64,000 nt of DNA from Hymenobacter profundi (GTDB lineage Bacteria; Bacteroidota; Bacteroidia; Cytophagales; Hymenobacteraceae), in assembly GCF_019334315.1 (NCBI RefSeq), contig NZ_JAHWGL010000006.1, positions 1 through 64,000 of the forward strand, written 5' to 3'. The position numbers and the translations under genes were made by a program. Below, piece by piece: positions 24,412 to 33,285 of the stretch (its first letter is position 1; the number at the start of each line of letters is the position of its first letter). The notes below the pieces were generated by a model. That model ran no database searches, was not told the origin of the DNA, and was given only the letters and a program-made list of their open reading frames with translations.

Positions 24412-27400
24412 TTACGCTTCCTCTACTAATACGCACCGACCGCTCGCCAGATCGTCCTCTACAGTCTTATATTTCACGTCGCTTACAATGCGGCCGTCCA
24501 TGTACTGCACGCTCACCTTCTCGTTGCGATTCGCGATTTTCTGCACCCGCACGGGTTGCTGTTTTTCCAGTACTACCGGCTCGTCGGGACCCATGTCTTC
24601 CGGACCAGCGCCCAGCGAGATAGACGACACTTCTTTCTGCGCTTTCAGCTTGGGCGCGGGCGCAGGTGCTGGCAACTCGTCTTCCACGTAGAACTCGGGC
24701 TCCTCAGCCTGGCCGTTCTGCTGGTTGGGCACGTCGGCGTGGAACAGGAACGTGACGGTTTCTTCGTTCACCTTGCCAATCATCTGCTTAAACAGCTCGA
24801 ACGACTCAAACTTATATACCAAGAGTGGGTCTTTCTGCTCGTACACGGCGTTCTGCACCACCTGCTTCAGGTCGTCCATGGCGCGTAGGTGCTTGGTCCA
24901 GGCGTCGTCAATCACGGCCAGCACCACTACCTTCTCCATACCCCGAATGATTTCGTGGCCCTGAGTGGCCTGGCTACGGCGTAGGTTAGCCACAGCGTTT
25001 ACCTGCTTGCGGCCGTCGGTGAAGGGAATGGCGATGTTTTCAAACGGCGCATTCTGGTTGATCAGGTCGTTGATCAGGGGCAGGTTGTGCGACGCGATGA
25101 AATCGTTCTTGCTCTGATAGTAGCCCAGGGCTTCGTCGTAGAGGGCCTGCGCGAGCTGGTTCGCCTGCATGCCGCTGAGTTGCTGGGCCGTCAGGTGCGT
25201 GTCGTAGCCGAACACGCGGATGATGGCCAGCTTGAAGTCCTCGAAGTCGTTGGTGACTTTGTGGCTGGTTACTACGTCGTCGCAAACGTCGTAAATCATG
25301 TTCCAAATGTCCAGCTCCAGACGTTCGCCAAATAGGGCGTTGCGGCGGCGCTTGTACACCACTTCACGCTGGGCATTCATCACGTCGTCGTACTCCAGCA
25401 AGCGCTTGCGGGTGCCGAAGTTGTTTTCTTCTACCTTCTTCTGCGCGCGCTCAATAGAAGAGGTAATCATGGAGTGCTGAATCACTTCACCTTCCTCCAG
25501 ACCCATGCGGTCCATGAGCTTGGCGATGCGGTCGGAGCCGAACAGGCGCATCAGATTGTCTTCCAGCGACACGAAGAATTGCGAAGAACCTGGGTCGCCC
25601 TGACGACCAGCACGACCGCGCAGCTGGCGGTCTACCCGCCGCGACTCGTGCCGCTCGGTGCCGATGATGGCCAGGCCACCCGACTCCTTGGCGGTGCCGC
25701 GCAGCTTGATGTCGGTACCGCGGCCGGCCATGTTGGTAGCGATGGTCACGGTGCCGGGGTTGCCGGCGGCGGCCACAATCTCGGCCTCGCGCTGGTTTTG
25801 CTTGGCGTTCAGTACCTGGTGCGGAATACCGCGCAGCTTCAGCATGCGGCTCACCAACTCCGAAATTTCAACGGAAGTGGTACCCACCAGCACCGGTCGG
25901 CCAGCCTGCACCAGCGTCTGAATTTCCTCGGCTACGGCGTTATACTTCTCGCGTACGGTCTTGTATACCTTGTCGTGCTCATCGTGGCGGGCGATGCCGC
26001 GGTTGGTCGGAATCACCACCACATCGAGCTTGTATATTTCCCAGAACTCGCCGGCTTCGGTTTCGGCCGTACCCGTCATGCCGCCCAGCTTGTGGTACAT
26101 GCGGAAGTAGTTCTGGAGCGTAACAGTGGCGTAGGTTTGGGTGGCGTCTTCCACGCGCACGTTTTCCTTGGCCTCAATGGCCTGGTGCAAACCGTCGGAG
26201 TAGCGGCGACCTTCCATAACACGGCCAGTCTGCTCGTCTACGATTTTCACCTTGCCGTCGTCGGTCAGGATGTACTGGTCGTCGCGCTCAAACAGGGTGT
26301 AGGCTTTCAGCAGCTGGTTCACGGTGTGCACCCGCTCCGATTTGTCCTGGTAGTCCTGCATCAGTTGGTCTTTCTGGTGCAGCTTATCCTCGTCGCCGAG
26401 GGTTTTGTTTTGCTCGATGGCGGCAATTTCGGAGCCGATATCGGGCATGATGAACAAGTGCGGATCTTCGCCCTGGGCCGTAATCAGGTCAATGCCTTTT
26501 TCGGTTAGCTCAATCTGGTTGTTTTTCTCGTCGATGGTGAAGTACAGCGGCTCGTCGGCCTTGGGCATCTGGCGGGCGTTGTCTTGCAGGTAGAAGTTCT
26601 CTGTCTTCTGCATCACAGCACGCATGCCGGTTTCCGACAAGAACTTAATCAGCGGCTTGCTCTTGGGTAGGCCGCGGTGGGCGCGGAACAGCATCAAGCC
26701 GCCCTGCTCCTCTTCGGGACCCGTATTGCCTTCCTTGATGAGCTTGCGGGCCTGCACCAGGTAGTTCTGCACCAGCTTGCGCTGGGCATCCACCAGCATC
26801 TGAATACGAGGCTTCAACTGGTAAAACTCGTGCACGTCGCCGCGCGGCACGGGGCCGGAGATGATGAGCGGCGTCCGGGCATCATCAATCAGTACGGAGT
26901 CCACTTCGTCCACAATCGCAAAGTGGTGCTTGCGCTGCACCAGTTCCTGCGGGTCGCGGGCCATGTTGTCGCGTAGGTAATCGAAGCCGAACTCGTTGTT
27001 AGTGCCGTAGGTGATGTCGGCCAGGTAGGCCTGCCGGCGGGCATCGGTGTTGGGCTGGTGCTTATCGATGCAATCCACGGTGATGCCGTGGAATTCAAAT
27101 AGCGGCGCGTTCCATTCCGAGTCACGCTTGGCTAGGTAGTCGTTCACCGTTACCAAGTGCACACCACGGCGGGCCAGCGCGTTCAGGAAAGAAGGTAGGG
27201 TCGATACCAGCGTTTTGCCTTCACCCGTTGCCATTTCGGCAATTTTGCCCTGGTGCAGCACCACGCCGCCAATCAGCTGCACATCGTAGTGCACCATGTC
27301 CCAGGTGATTTCGGCGCCAGCCGCCATCCACTTGTTCGACCAGGTAGCTTTGTCACCCGAAATCGTGACGTTCTTCTTGCGCTGGGAGATTTCGCGGTCA

Positions 27401-27816
27401 AAATCGGTAGCGATTACTACCAGCTGACCGTTTTCCTTGTAGCGCCGGGCGGTTTCCTTCACAATGGCAAACGCCTCGGGTAGGACTTCCAGCAGCACCA
27501 CTTCCAGATCTTTGTTGCGCTGCTTTTCCAGATCATCAATCTGGTCGAAGATGACTTCCTTCTGGGCAGCGTCTAGGTTAGGCTCGTCGGTAATGCGCTG
27601 GTGCAGGGTGCCCAGTTGGCCATCAATGGCGCTCAGGCGCTCATCAATTTTGGCGCGTACCTCGTTGGTGCGCTGGCGCAGCTGGTCGTCGGAGAGCGGT
27701 GCCAGTTTGGCATACTCGTCGTTCACGAGTGCCACGTATGGGATAATCTCCTTCAAGTCCCGGTCCGATTTGGTTCCGAAAAGCTTGGCGACGGTCTTCC
27801 CTAGAAAGTCAAACAT
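24412..27816 (-). CDS. secA: Protein translocase motor SecA, long Bacteroidota form
   Basis: 1134 residues against about 900 in Escherichia coli. The peripheral ATPase drives preproteins through SecYEG. Walker A is MATGEGKT (residues 195-202) and Walker B is [10 protein letters not shown] (302-310); the E. coli motif is near 104, so about 95 residues are inserted between residue 45 and 140, rich in Gln, Asp and Leu ([14 protein letters not shown] region). Motif [10 protein letters not shown] and [15 protein letters not shown] are present. The C-terminus lacks the CxCxSG zinc finger; it ends with a basic, then acidic, tail ([14 protein letters not shown]). It is transcribed alone with its own terminator. 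Confidence 0.97.
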   Translation of the reverse strand: MFDFLGKTVAKLFGTKSDRDLKEIIPYVALVNDEYAKLAPLSDDQLRQRTNEVRAKIDERLSAIDGQLGTLHQRITDEPNLDAAQKEVIFDQIDDLEKQRNKDLEVVLLEVLPEAFAIVKETARRYKENGQLVVIATDFDREISQRKKNVTISGDKATWSNKWMAAGAEITWDMVHYDVQLIGGVVLHQGKIAEMATGEGKTLVSTLPSFLNALARRGVHLVTVNDYLAKRDSEWNAPLFEFHGITVDCIDKHQPNTDARRQAYLADITYGTNNEFGFDYLRDNMARDPQELVQRKHHFAIVDEVDSVLIDDARTPLIISGPVPRGDVHEFYQLKPRIQMLVDAQRKLVQNYLVQARKLIKEGNTGPEEEQGGLMLFRAHRGLPKSKPLIKFLSETGMRAVMQKTENFYLQDNARQMPKADEPLYFTIDEKNNQIELTEKGIDLITAQGEDPHLFIMPDIGSEIAAIEQNKTLGDEDKLHQKDQLMQDYQDKSERVHTVNQLLKAYTLFERDDQYILTDDGKVKIVDEQTGRVMEGRRYSDGLHQAIEAKENVRVEDATQTYATVTLQNYFRMYHKLGGMTGTAETEAGEFWEIYKLDVVVIPTNRGIARHDEHDKVYKTVREKYNAVAEEIQTLVQAGRPVLVGTTSVEISELVSRMLKLRGIPHQVLNAKQNQREAEIVAAAGNPGTVTIATNMAGRGTDIKLRGTAKESGGLAIIGTERHESRRVDRQLRGRAGRQGDPGSSQFFVSLEDNLMRLFGSDRIAKLMDRMGLEEGEVIQHSMITSSIERAQKKVEENNFGTRKRLLEYDDVMNAQREVVYKRRRNALFGERLELDIWNMIYDVCDDVVTSHKVTNDFEDFKLAIIRVFGYDTHLTAQQLSGMQANQLAQALYDEALGYYQSKNDFIASHNLPLINDLINQNAPFENIAIPFTDGRKQVNAVANLRRSQATQGHEIIRGMEKVVVLAVIDDAWTKHLRAMDDLKQVVQNAVYEQKDPLLVYKFESFELFKQMIGKVNEETVTFLFHADVPNQQNGQAEEPEFYVEDELPAPAPAPKLKAQKEVSSISLGAGPEDMGPDEPVVLEKQQPVRVQKIANRNEKVSVQYMDGRIVSDVKYKTVEDDLASGRCVLVEEA

Positions 27817-27853
27817 GCTGGTAGTATAGAAAATGAAACGCCGGGGCGCACCT

Positions 27854-27861
27854 CAAATTTA
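27854..27861 (-). promoter_or_regulatory. -7 box before secA
   Basis: Reads TAAATTTG on the minus strand, 37 nt before the ATG. A TTG lies 23 nt further up, slightly outside the usual 19-21 spacing. Confidence 0.5.
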
Positions 27862-27912
27862 CAGATTTTCGAGTAAAACCCGACCAAGCGCGGCCCTGTT
27901 CCTCAAAACACT

Positions 27913-27947
27913 AAAACCCCGACACTTCAAAGAGTGTGCGGGGTTTT
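27913..27947 (-). terminator. Terminator downstream of the glf pair
   Basis: AAAACCCCG / CGGGGTTTT arms with an inner ACACT/AGTGT pair and one bulge. It lies past the repeat that follows the glf stop codon. Confidence 0.85.
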
Positions 27948-28000
27948 CGTTTGCTGAAAAGGTGTCAGGTGGAGGGACGATGGCGAAGTTGTAAAAGATC

Positions 28001-28102
28001 TGTCATCCTGAGCGGAGCGAAGGACCTTCTCACGCCAGAACGAGTCATTGTTATGATAATCGTTCAAACGTGAGAAGGTCCTTCGCTCTGCTCAGGATGA
28101 CA
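28001..28102. repeat. Dispersed inverted repeat, AACGA-N-TCGTT family, copy 2
   Basis: 34-nt arms 28001-28034 and 28069-28102 with one mismatch, which is a G-T wobble. The arm begins TGTCATCCTGAGCGGAGCG; the loop holds AACGAGTCATT. It lies between glf and the glf-side terminator. Confidence 0.9.
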
Positions 28103-28120
28103 ACCAACTCTTAACGCAAC

Positions 28121-29302
28121 TTACGCTTTCGGCTTGGCTGGATCGCGGGATACCAACTTTTCAACCAGCGAGGTCGAGCCCGAAATAGCAGGCTTCTTAA
28201 TTGCCTCGTCTGATTTTTCCGTCAGCTTCTTATATAGCGTGAGAGCCTGGGCCACTACCTGGTCCATGTTATAGTACTTGTAGGTAGCCAAGCGACCTAC
28301 GAAGTGTACGTTGGGGGTTTCCTCGGCCAGCTTCTTGTACTTGTTGTACAGCTCCGCGTTTTCAGCCATCGGGATGGGGTAGTATGGGTCGCCCTCGGCT
28401 TGTGGGTATTCGTACACCAGCGCCGTCTTGGGGTGCTCTTGGCCGGTAAGGGCCTTGAACTCGGTGATGCGCGTGTAGAGGTTATCGTTGGGATAGTTCA
28501 CTACGGGCGCGGCCAGGTGCTTTTCTTTGCTCAGCGTTTCGTGCTTGAACTCCAGTGAGCGGTAGGGCAGCTTGCCAAACTTGTGGTCGAAATACTCGTC
28601 TACCGGACCCGTGAAAATCATTTCCTTGAACGGGATGAAGTCGATGACCTCGTGGTAATCCGTGTTCAGCATGATCTTGATGTTGGGGTGGTCCAGCATC
28701 TTCTCAAACATGCGTGTGTAGCCGTGCAGGGGCATGGCCTGGTAGGTATCGGTAAAATACCGGTCGTCGCGGTTGGTGCGGGTAGGCACACGGCTCGTCA
28801 CCGACTTATCCAGTTGCGAGGGGTCGAGGCCCCACTGCTTGTTGGTGTAGTTCTTGAAAAACTTGTTGTACAGCTCGCGCCCTACCTTGCTCACCACCAC
28901 ATCTTCGGAGGTCTTAATGTTGGCTACCGGCTCGGCCACCGAGGCAAAAAACTCCTCTACCTGGAAGCTGGTTAGGTTCAGACCATACAGCTTGTTGATA
29001 GTATCCAAGTTAATCGGCATCGGCACAAACTGCCCATCTACTGACGCCAGCACGCGGTGCTCGTAGGGACGCCACTCCGTAAAGTTGCCCAGGTAGTCGA
29101 ATACGTCCTTGGAATTGGTGTGGAAGATGTGCGGACCGTATTTGTGGATCAGGATACCTTCTTCGTTGTAATGATCATAGGCGTTGCCGGCAATATGACT
29201 ACGCTTATCAATGATGAGTACTTTCTTGTTGGAACGAGTGGCTAGCCGCTCGGCCAGCACGCTGCCGGCAAACCCGGCCCCGACGATGAGATAATCAAAC
29301 AT
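28121..29302 (-). CDS. glf: UDP-galactopyranose mutase
   Basis: 393 residues. The FAD-binding N-terminus is MFDYLIVGAGFAGSVLAERL with the GxGxxG motif at 8-13, followed by LIIDKRSHIAGNAYD. EGILIHKYGPHIFHTNSKDVFDYL and TNKQWGLDPSQLDKSV are typical of Glf, and the arginine and tyrosine lining the substrate site are in this region. It converts UDP-galactopyranose to UDP-galactofuranose with reduced flavin. It is next to a glycosyltransferase on the same strand (54 nt upstream of its start), so a galactofuranose-containing surface glycan is likely. Cytosolic. Confidence 0.96.
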   Translation of the reverse strand: MFDYLIVGAGFAGSVLAERLATRSNKKVLIIDKRSHIAGNAYDHYNEEGILIHKYGPHIFHTNSKDVFDYLGNFTEWRPYEHRVLASVDGQFVPMPINLDTINKLYGLNLTSFQVEEFFASVAEPVANIKTSEDVVVSKVGRELYNKFFKNYTNKQWGLDPSQLDKSVTSRVPTRTNRDDRYFTDTYQAMPLHGYTRMFEKMLDHPNIKIMLNTDYHEVIDFIPFKEMIFTGPVDEYFDHKFGKLPYRSLEFKHETLSKEKHLAAPVVNYPNDNLYTRITEFKALTGQEHPKTALVYEYPQAEGDPYYPIPMAENAELYNKYKKLAEETPNVHFVGRLATYKYYNMDQVVAQALTLYKKLTEKSDEAIKKPAISGSTSLVEKLVSRDPAKPKA

Positions 29303-29356
29303 AATAGAGGGGTGTTTTGGGTTGTATGGTAGAAAGTTTAGTGTAAAAGCAAGTGC

Positions 29357-30616
29357 TTATATACGTTCGTCGGGGGTAGTGGTGGCAGCCGAGTCTTCCG
29401 AGGTCGGATTCGTTTTACGCTCTATGCGGTCCTGCATGAGCTTTACCATTTGCTGCCAAGTCAAATCCCAGGAAATGGTACCGAGGTACTCGTCGGTGCG
29501 CTGGCGCCAGTCGGCATCCTGGTGTTGCTGCAAGGCCTTTTCAATACCTTGGGCAAACTCATCGGCAGTGGACGCAATATGCACTAGGTTCAGGTCGCCG
29601 TAGGGCCGTACCACGTCGCGGATGGGTGTGCTCACCACTGGGCGGCCAGCAGCCAAGTATTCGGGCGTTTTGGTAGGCGAAATAAACTTGGTGCTTTCGT
29701 TGTCAGCAAACAGAAGCGTTGCTACATCCCAACCCCGTAGGTAGGCGGGTAGTTCCTGATAATCCTTGCCGCCGAGATAATGAATATTGGCGGTGCGCGG
29801 CAGGCTAGCCGGGTCGATTTTCACTACCGGCCCGATAATGACAAATTGCCACTCAGGATGGGCTTCAGCCAAGGCACCCAGCAACTCAATATCAAGGCGC
29901 TCATCTACTACCCCAAAGAAGCCAACGCGCGGGTGCGCAATGCCGGCCTGGTCAGCTGGCTCGAGCATCTCCTGGCGGGCTTGGCCGAAGTGGTCTTTAT
30001 CGATGCTACTTGGGAAAGGGTGCGCGTCGCGGTGCTGCTGGCTTTTGGCTTCGTAGAGCGTATGCCCACCGGTGAACACCAAATCGGCTTTGCCGAACAG
30101 CTCTTGCTCTCGCTCGCGCAAGGTAGGCGGCGCGAACTTAAACGCGGCCAACTCGTCCATGCAGTCATACACGGTCAGCAAGGGCTTAAATTGGCGCGAC
30201 TTGTCCAGCGCCATGGGCGTGTAGTACCAAAAAATATAATTTTCGATGCTGTTTTCGCCAAAAAAGCGGGCCAATAGCTCGTATTGTACTTGGTTGCTGT
30301 GCGCCTCATCGAGGCCGTGGGGTAGGTGCGCTACTACTACCTTCAGCCCATTCTGCCGGTCCTTGATTTCGAGGTGCGGCTCCACCTGATCGGGGTGAAC
30401 AAAGGCATCTTCGACGTAGAACACGCGGCCTTGCTGCGCGAACCGCGACAACAAGTGCTGGGGACGCTGCCATACAAAATCCCAGTGCAGGTGCGCAAAA
30501 CACACCAAATCAGGCACGGTGGTATCGTTGGTAGCGGGAAGAGGATGTAAAACAGGAACGGAAGCGGCAGCTACAGTATCGCGCGCAGGTTCTTTGGCCG
30601 AAGGCGGAGACGGCAT
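29357..30616 (-). CDS. Glycosyltransferase, GT-B fold
   Basis: 419 residues from the ATG at 30616 (MPSPPSAKEP); an upstream in-frame start would add residues that overlap the next region without a match. The front contains DLVCFAHLHWDFVWQRPQHLLSRFA, a pattern of glycosyltransferases that remodel glycan chains, and the back half has GVVDERLDIELL, AYLRGWDVATLLFADNESTKFISPTKTPEYLAAGRPVVST, the usual nucleotide-sugar region of family GT1/GT4-like enzymes. It is located just before glf and probably in one operon with it, which suggests it uses or extends galactofuranose, but the donor is not proven. No membrane segment. Confidence 0.8.
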   Translation of the reverse strand: MPSPPSAKEPARDTVAAASVPVLHPLPATNDTTVPDLVCFAHLHWDFVWQRPQHLLSRFAQQGRVFYVEDAFVHPDQVEPHLEIKDRQNGLKVVVAHLPHGLDEAHSNQVQYELLARFFGENSIENYIFWYYTPMALDKSRQFKPLLTVYDCMDELAAFKFAPPTLREREQELFGKADLVFTGGHTLYEAKSQQHRDAHPFPSSIDKDHFGQARQEMLEPADQAGIAHPRVGFFGVVDERLDIELLGALAEAHPEWQFVIIGPVVKIDPASLPRTANIHYLGGKDYQELPAYLRGWDVATLLFADNESTKFISPTKTPEYLAAGRPVVSTPIRDVVRPYGDLNLVHIASTADEFAQGIEKALQQHQDADWRQRTDEYLGTISWDLTWQQMVKLMQDRIERKTNPTSEDSAATTTPDERI

Positions 30617-30754
30617 GTACAAAAGCAGTAAAAAAGTAGAGGATGGCCCACGTACAGCAGATCTCACACTTACCTGTAGCGTAGTATTTCTGACATACGG
30701 AGTTGCCAACAAAAAGATATTGTTGAGCTAGGGCAATTCCGTGGGCTTTTTCCG

Positions 30755-31318
30755 CTACTGTTTAGCTTTTTCCTCAAATGCTGCTTCGGGGGATGCGGGT
30801 GCCGTGAGCACCCGCTGAAATTCTACGGCATCGTCCCAGCTAGTGGGCGTGCGCAGCCAGTCGCGCCGGACGCCCACGCGCCGGAAACCCGCCGCCCGAA
30901 ACAGGCGCAAACTGGCCGTGTTGCGCGCCGATACGGTGCAGTACAACTGGTGCAGGCGCAAGGTATGGTAGGCGTAGTCGAGCACTAGCTCCAGGGCCGC
31001 CAGCGCAAAGCCCTGCCGCCGCTCGGTAGCCAGTATGGTGATGCCTACCCCCGCGCGTTGGTGCAAGGGGTCGTAGTTGAAAAAATCAAGCGTGCCAATG
31101 GGCCGCTCATCTTCGGTGGCACAAATCACCAGGCGTAGCTGGCGCACCTCGTGCCAATCGGCGGCGGCGTGGTCGAGGTAGCGGCGCAGCATGTAGCGCG
31201 ACACGGGCGCCAGCGTGTCAGATACACCCCAAATCACGGGGTCGTTCTCGAGTTGATACAGAAAGTCTAAATCGGATTTTTCCAGCGCCCGCAAGCTCAC
31301 TAATGGACAACGCAGCAT
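30755..31318 (-). CDS. GNAT-family N-acetyltransferase
   Basis: 187 residues from the ATG at 31318 (a TTG just upstream is possible). The RimJ/RimL-type acetyltransferase pattern is clear: VSLRALEKSDLDFLYQLENDP at the N-terminus, GTLDFFNYDPLHQRAGVGITI, the acetyl-CoA loop ERRQGFALAALELVLDYAY, and HQLYCTVSARNTASLRLFRAAGFRRVG. It transfers acetyl from acetyl-CoA to an unknown amine, which may be a ribosomal protein N-terminus, spermidine or an antibiotic. The last residues (EAAFEEKAKQ) are a charged tail. It stands alone. Confidence 0.88.
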   Translation of the reverse strand: MLRCPLVSLRALEKSDLDFLYQLENDPVIWGVSDTLAPVSRYMLRRYLDHAAADWHEVRQLRLVICATEDERPIGTLDFFNYDPLHQRAGVGITILATERRQGFALAALELVLDYAYHTLRLHQLYCTVSARNTASLRLFRAAGFRRVGVRRDWLRTPTSWDDAVEFQRVLTAPASPEAAFEEKAKQ

Positions 31319-31446
31319 CAACTCAAGATAGAAATTCGCGAATAGAGACTAAACTATGGTAATAAAACGAGCCAAAAGAACGTCATTTCTTCTCTTTGCT
31401 TAATGCGCAACATGGTCGAAAGGACGTTCTATTCAAACAAGCCGAG

Positions 31447-32256
31447 CTACGCTATTTCGATGGTTCCATCGAACACGCGGGTAGCAGGACCACTGAGGTA
31501 GATATCGGTAAACGAGCCATCGGGGTGCGACTGGAAGCCCACGCGCAGGTCGCCGCCAGGCGTGCGCAGGTGCACGGGGCTGCTGGCACCGCGCCGCGAG
31601 GCGGCTAACGCTACGGCCGTTACGCCGGTGCCGCAGCTTTGGGTTTCGTCTTCTACCCCCCGCTCGTAGGTGCGTACCTGCCAGGGCGCATCAGGCGCGC
31701 TAGGTTCTTCCACGAAGTTGACGTTGGTGCCTTTATCGGCGTAGAGCGCGCCATAGCGCACGGCCCTACCCTCAGCAAACACATTGAAGGCAGCCAAGGA
31801 CTCAGCGGGTAAGAACCGTACGAGATGGGGCGAGCCGGTATTCAGAAATACACCGTCGTGAGCTGCTACTTCTTCTTGCCCGGCTACGTCCTGCATGCGC
31901 AGGTGCACGGTGCCGTCGGCGTCGATACTGGCCTCGTGGGGTCCGTCGGCGGCCAGGAAACGGGCGGTGGCATCAATTACGCCTACCTGGCGGGCAAAGG
32001 CTACGGTGCAGCGTCCGCCGTTGCCGCACATAGAGCCCAGGTGCCCGTCGGCATTGAAGTACACCATCTCGAAATCGTACTCGGGATGCAGACGCAGCAA
32101 AATCAAGCCATCCGCCCCAATGCCGCGGCGCCGGTCGCAGAGGCGGTGCACGAGTTGGTGGTTGGCGGCGTCGAACTGATTGGCCCGGTCATCTACCATC
32201 ACGAAGTCGTTGCCGGTGCCTTGGTACTTGAAGAAGGAAAGCTGCGTGGTCGTCAT
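31447..32256 (-). CDS. dapF: Diaminopimelate epimerase
   Basis: 269 residues. Converts LL- to meso-diaminopimelate for lysine and peptidoglycan. The two catalytic thiols are Cys77 in SMCGNGGRC and Cys208 in TQSCGTGVTA, each at the N-terminus of a helix in the two mirrored domains. FFKYQGTGNDFVMVDDR is the family opening and NVNFVEEP precedes the second thiol. Cytosolic, PLP-independent. It is divergent from an RNA-methyltransferase-like gene, with only 50 nt between the two starts and a -7 box for each direction. Confidence 0.97.
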   Translation of the reverse strand: MTTTQLSFFKYQGTGNDFVMVDDRANQFDAANHQLVHRLCDRRRGIGADGLILLRLHPEYDFEMVYFNADGHLGSMCGNGGRCTVAFARQVGVIDATARFLAADGPHEASIDADGTVHLRMQDVAGQEEVAAHDGVFLNTGSPHLVRFLPAESLAAFNVFAEGRAVRYGALYADKGTNVNFVEEPSAPDAPWQVRTYERGVEDETQSCGTGVTAVALAASRRGASSPVHLRTPGGDLRVGFQSHPDGSFTDIYLSGPATRVFDGTIEIA

Positions 32257-32260
32257 GTTG

Positions 32261-32268
32261 CAAAGATA
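32261..32268 (-). promoter_or_regulatory. -7 box of dapF
   Basis: TATCTTTG on the minus strand, 4 nt before the ATG at 32256. A start at the usual distance would leave almost no leader. Confidence 0.5.
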
Positions 32269-32293
32269 CGGCGCGGCGTTCTACCCTACTCCC

Positions 32294-32301
32294 TACCTTT
32301 G
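32294..32301 (+). promoter_or_regulatory. -7 box of the methyltransferase gene
   Basis: TACCTTTG on the plus strand, 5 nt before the ATG at 32307. No TTG is seen at -33. Again nearly leaderless if used. Confidence 0.45.
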
Positions 32302-32306
32302 TGGCT

Positions 32307-33188
32307 ATGTACTCTTTCCTTACCACCGGCACCTGGCCTGACTACGAACTGCTGGACGCAGGCAACTTCGAGAAACTGGAGCGCTTCGGCCAATACATTC
32401 TGGCCCGACCCGAGCCGCAGGCTATCTGGGATCCGCACCTGCCGGCCTCGGAGTGGCAGCGTGCCCATGCTGCTTTCACCCGCGAGAAAGGCAGCCAGGA
32501 GCGCGGCCAGTGGAAGCTGAAACCCAGCATGCCCGAGCAGTGGATCATCAATTACGACCAGGGCGACCTGCACCTGAAATTTCGGTTGGGTTTGTCGTCG
32601 TTCAAGCACGTGGGGCTGTTTCCGGAGCAGGACCCCAACTGGCGTTTTATATTCGAGCAAACCAAAAAGCGCCGTGCCCCTACCCCGCGGGTGCTGAACC
32701 TGTTTGCCTACACGGGTGCCGCTACCCTGGCCGCCCGCGCCGCCGGTGCCGACGTGACGCACCTGGACTCGGTGAAGCAAGTAAATTTCTGGGCCCGCGA
32801 CAACATGGAAGCATCGGGCATTGACGGTGTGCGCTGGCTGGTGGAAGATGCCATGAAGTACGTGCGCCGCGAGGTGAAGCGGGGCAACAAATACCAGGGC
32901 CTGATCTTGGACCCGCCCGCCTACGGCCGCGGCCCCAACGGCGAAAAATGGCAGCTGGAAGACGAACTGAACGAGATGCTCAAGCTCTGCCGCGAGTTGC
33001 TAGACCCACAAGATCATTTCTTTCTGATCAACCTGTATTCGCTGGGCTTTTCGGCGTTGATTCTGGACAATCTGACCACCGCCATCTTCGGCGTGTCGGC
33101 TGGGCAGCGCGAAATCGGGGAAATATACCTGCACGACCAAGGCCAGCGCAAGCTGCCGCTGGGCACCTTCTGCCGATTTGCTACGTAG
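32307..33188 (+). CDS. Class I SAM-dependent methyltransferase (RlmI-like, 23S rRNA cytosine type)
   Basis: 293 residues from the ATG at 32307; a GTG two codons earlier is possible. The SAM site is visible in RVLNLFAYTGAATLAARAAGADVTHLDSVKQ, and LILDPPAYGRGPNGEKW carries the DPP-Y motif of RNA base methyltransferases such as RlmI/RlmK. In this subset the enzyme would methylate a cytosine of 23S rRNA, but the N-terminal PUA domain of RlmI is missing or very short, so the target is uncertain. It is divergent from dapF. Its stop codon (33186-33188) is inside a repeat element. Confidence 0.82.
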   Translation: MYSFLTTGTWPDYELLDAGNFEKLERFGQYILARPEPQAIWDPHLPASEWQRAHAAFTREKGSQERGQWKLKPSMPEQWIINYDQGDLHLKFRLGLSSFKHVGLFPEQDPNWRFIFEQTKKRRAPTPRVLNLFAYTGAATLAARAAGADVTHLDSVKQVNFWARDNMEASGIDGVRWLVEDAMKYVRREVKRGNKYQGLILDPPAYGRGPNGEKWQLEDELNEMLKLCRELLDPQDHFFLINLYSLGFSALILDNLTTAIFGVSAGQREIGEIYLHDQGQRKLPLGTFCRFAT

Positions 33189-33283
33189 GGGCGCGTTGCG
33201 CGCCCCTCGTTGAACAACTGTTACTTTGTCCTGTCCCTAGCCAAAACGCACCCAAAAACAATGGGTGCGTAACGTGCCCCTAC
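33185..33283. repeat. GTAGGGGCG-type repeat with competing stems
   Basis: A perfect hairpin AGGGGCGCG-TTG-CGCGCCCCT (33187-33207), a second perfect hairpin ACGCACCC/GGGTGCGT (33246-33270), and an outer 13-bp pair, 33185-33197 with 33271-33283 (one G-T wobble). The outer arm reuses bases of the first hairpin, so the two folds exclude each other. It fills the space from the methyltransferase stop codon to 2 nt before the ppx start. Confidence 0.85.
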
Positions 33284-33285
33284 CT

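Noticed and set aside
25474-26508. 344-codon plus-strand frame opposite secA
   Set aside because: It is a shadow of secA with His/Val/Gly-rich sequence and no family match.
28001-28102. Repeat copies as CRISPR repeats
   Set aside because: Copies are dispersed over tens of kilobases, have no regular spacers and no cas genes nearby.
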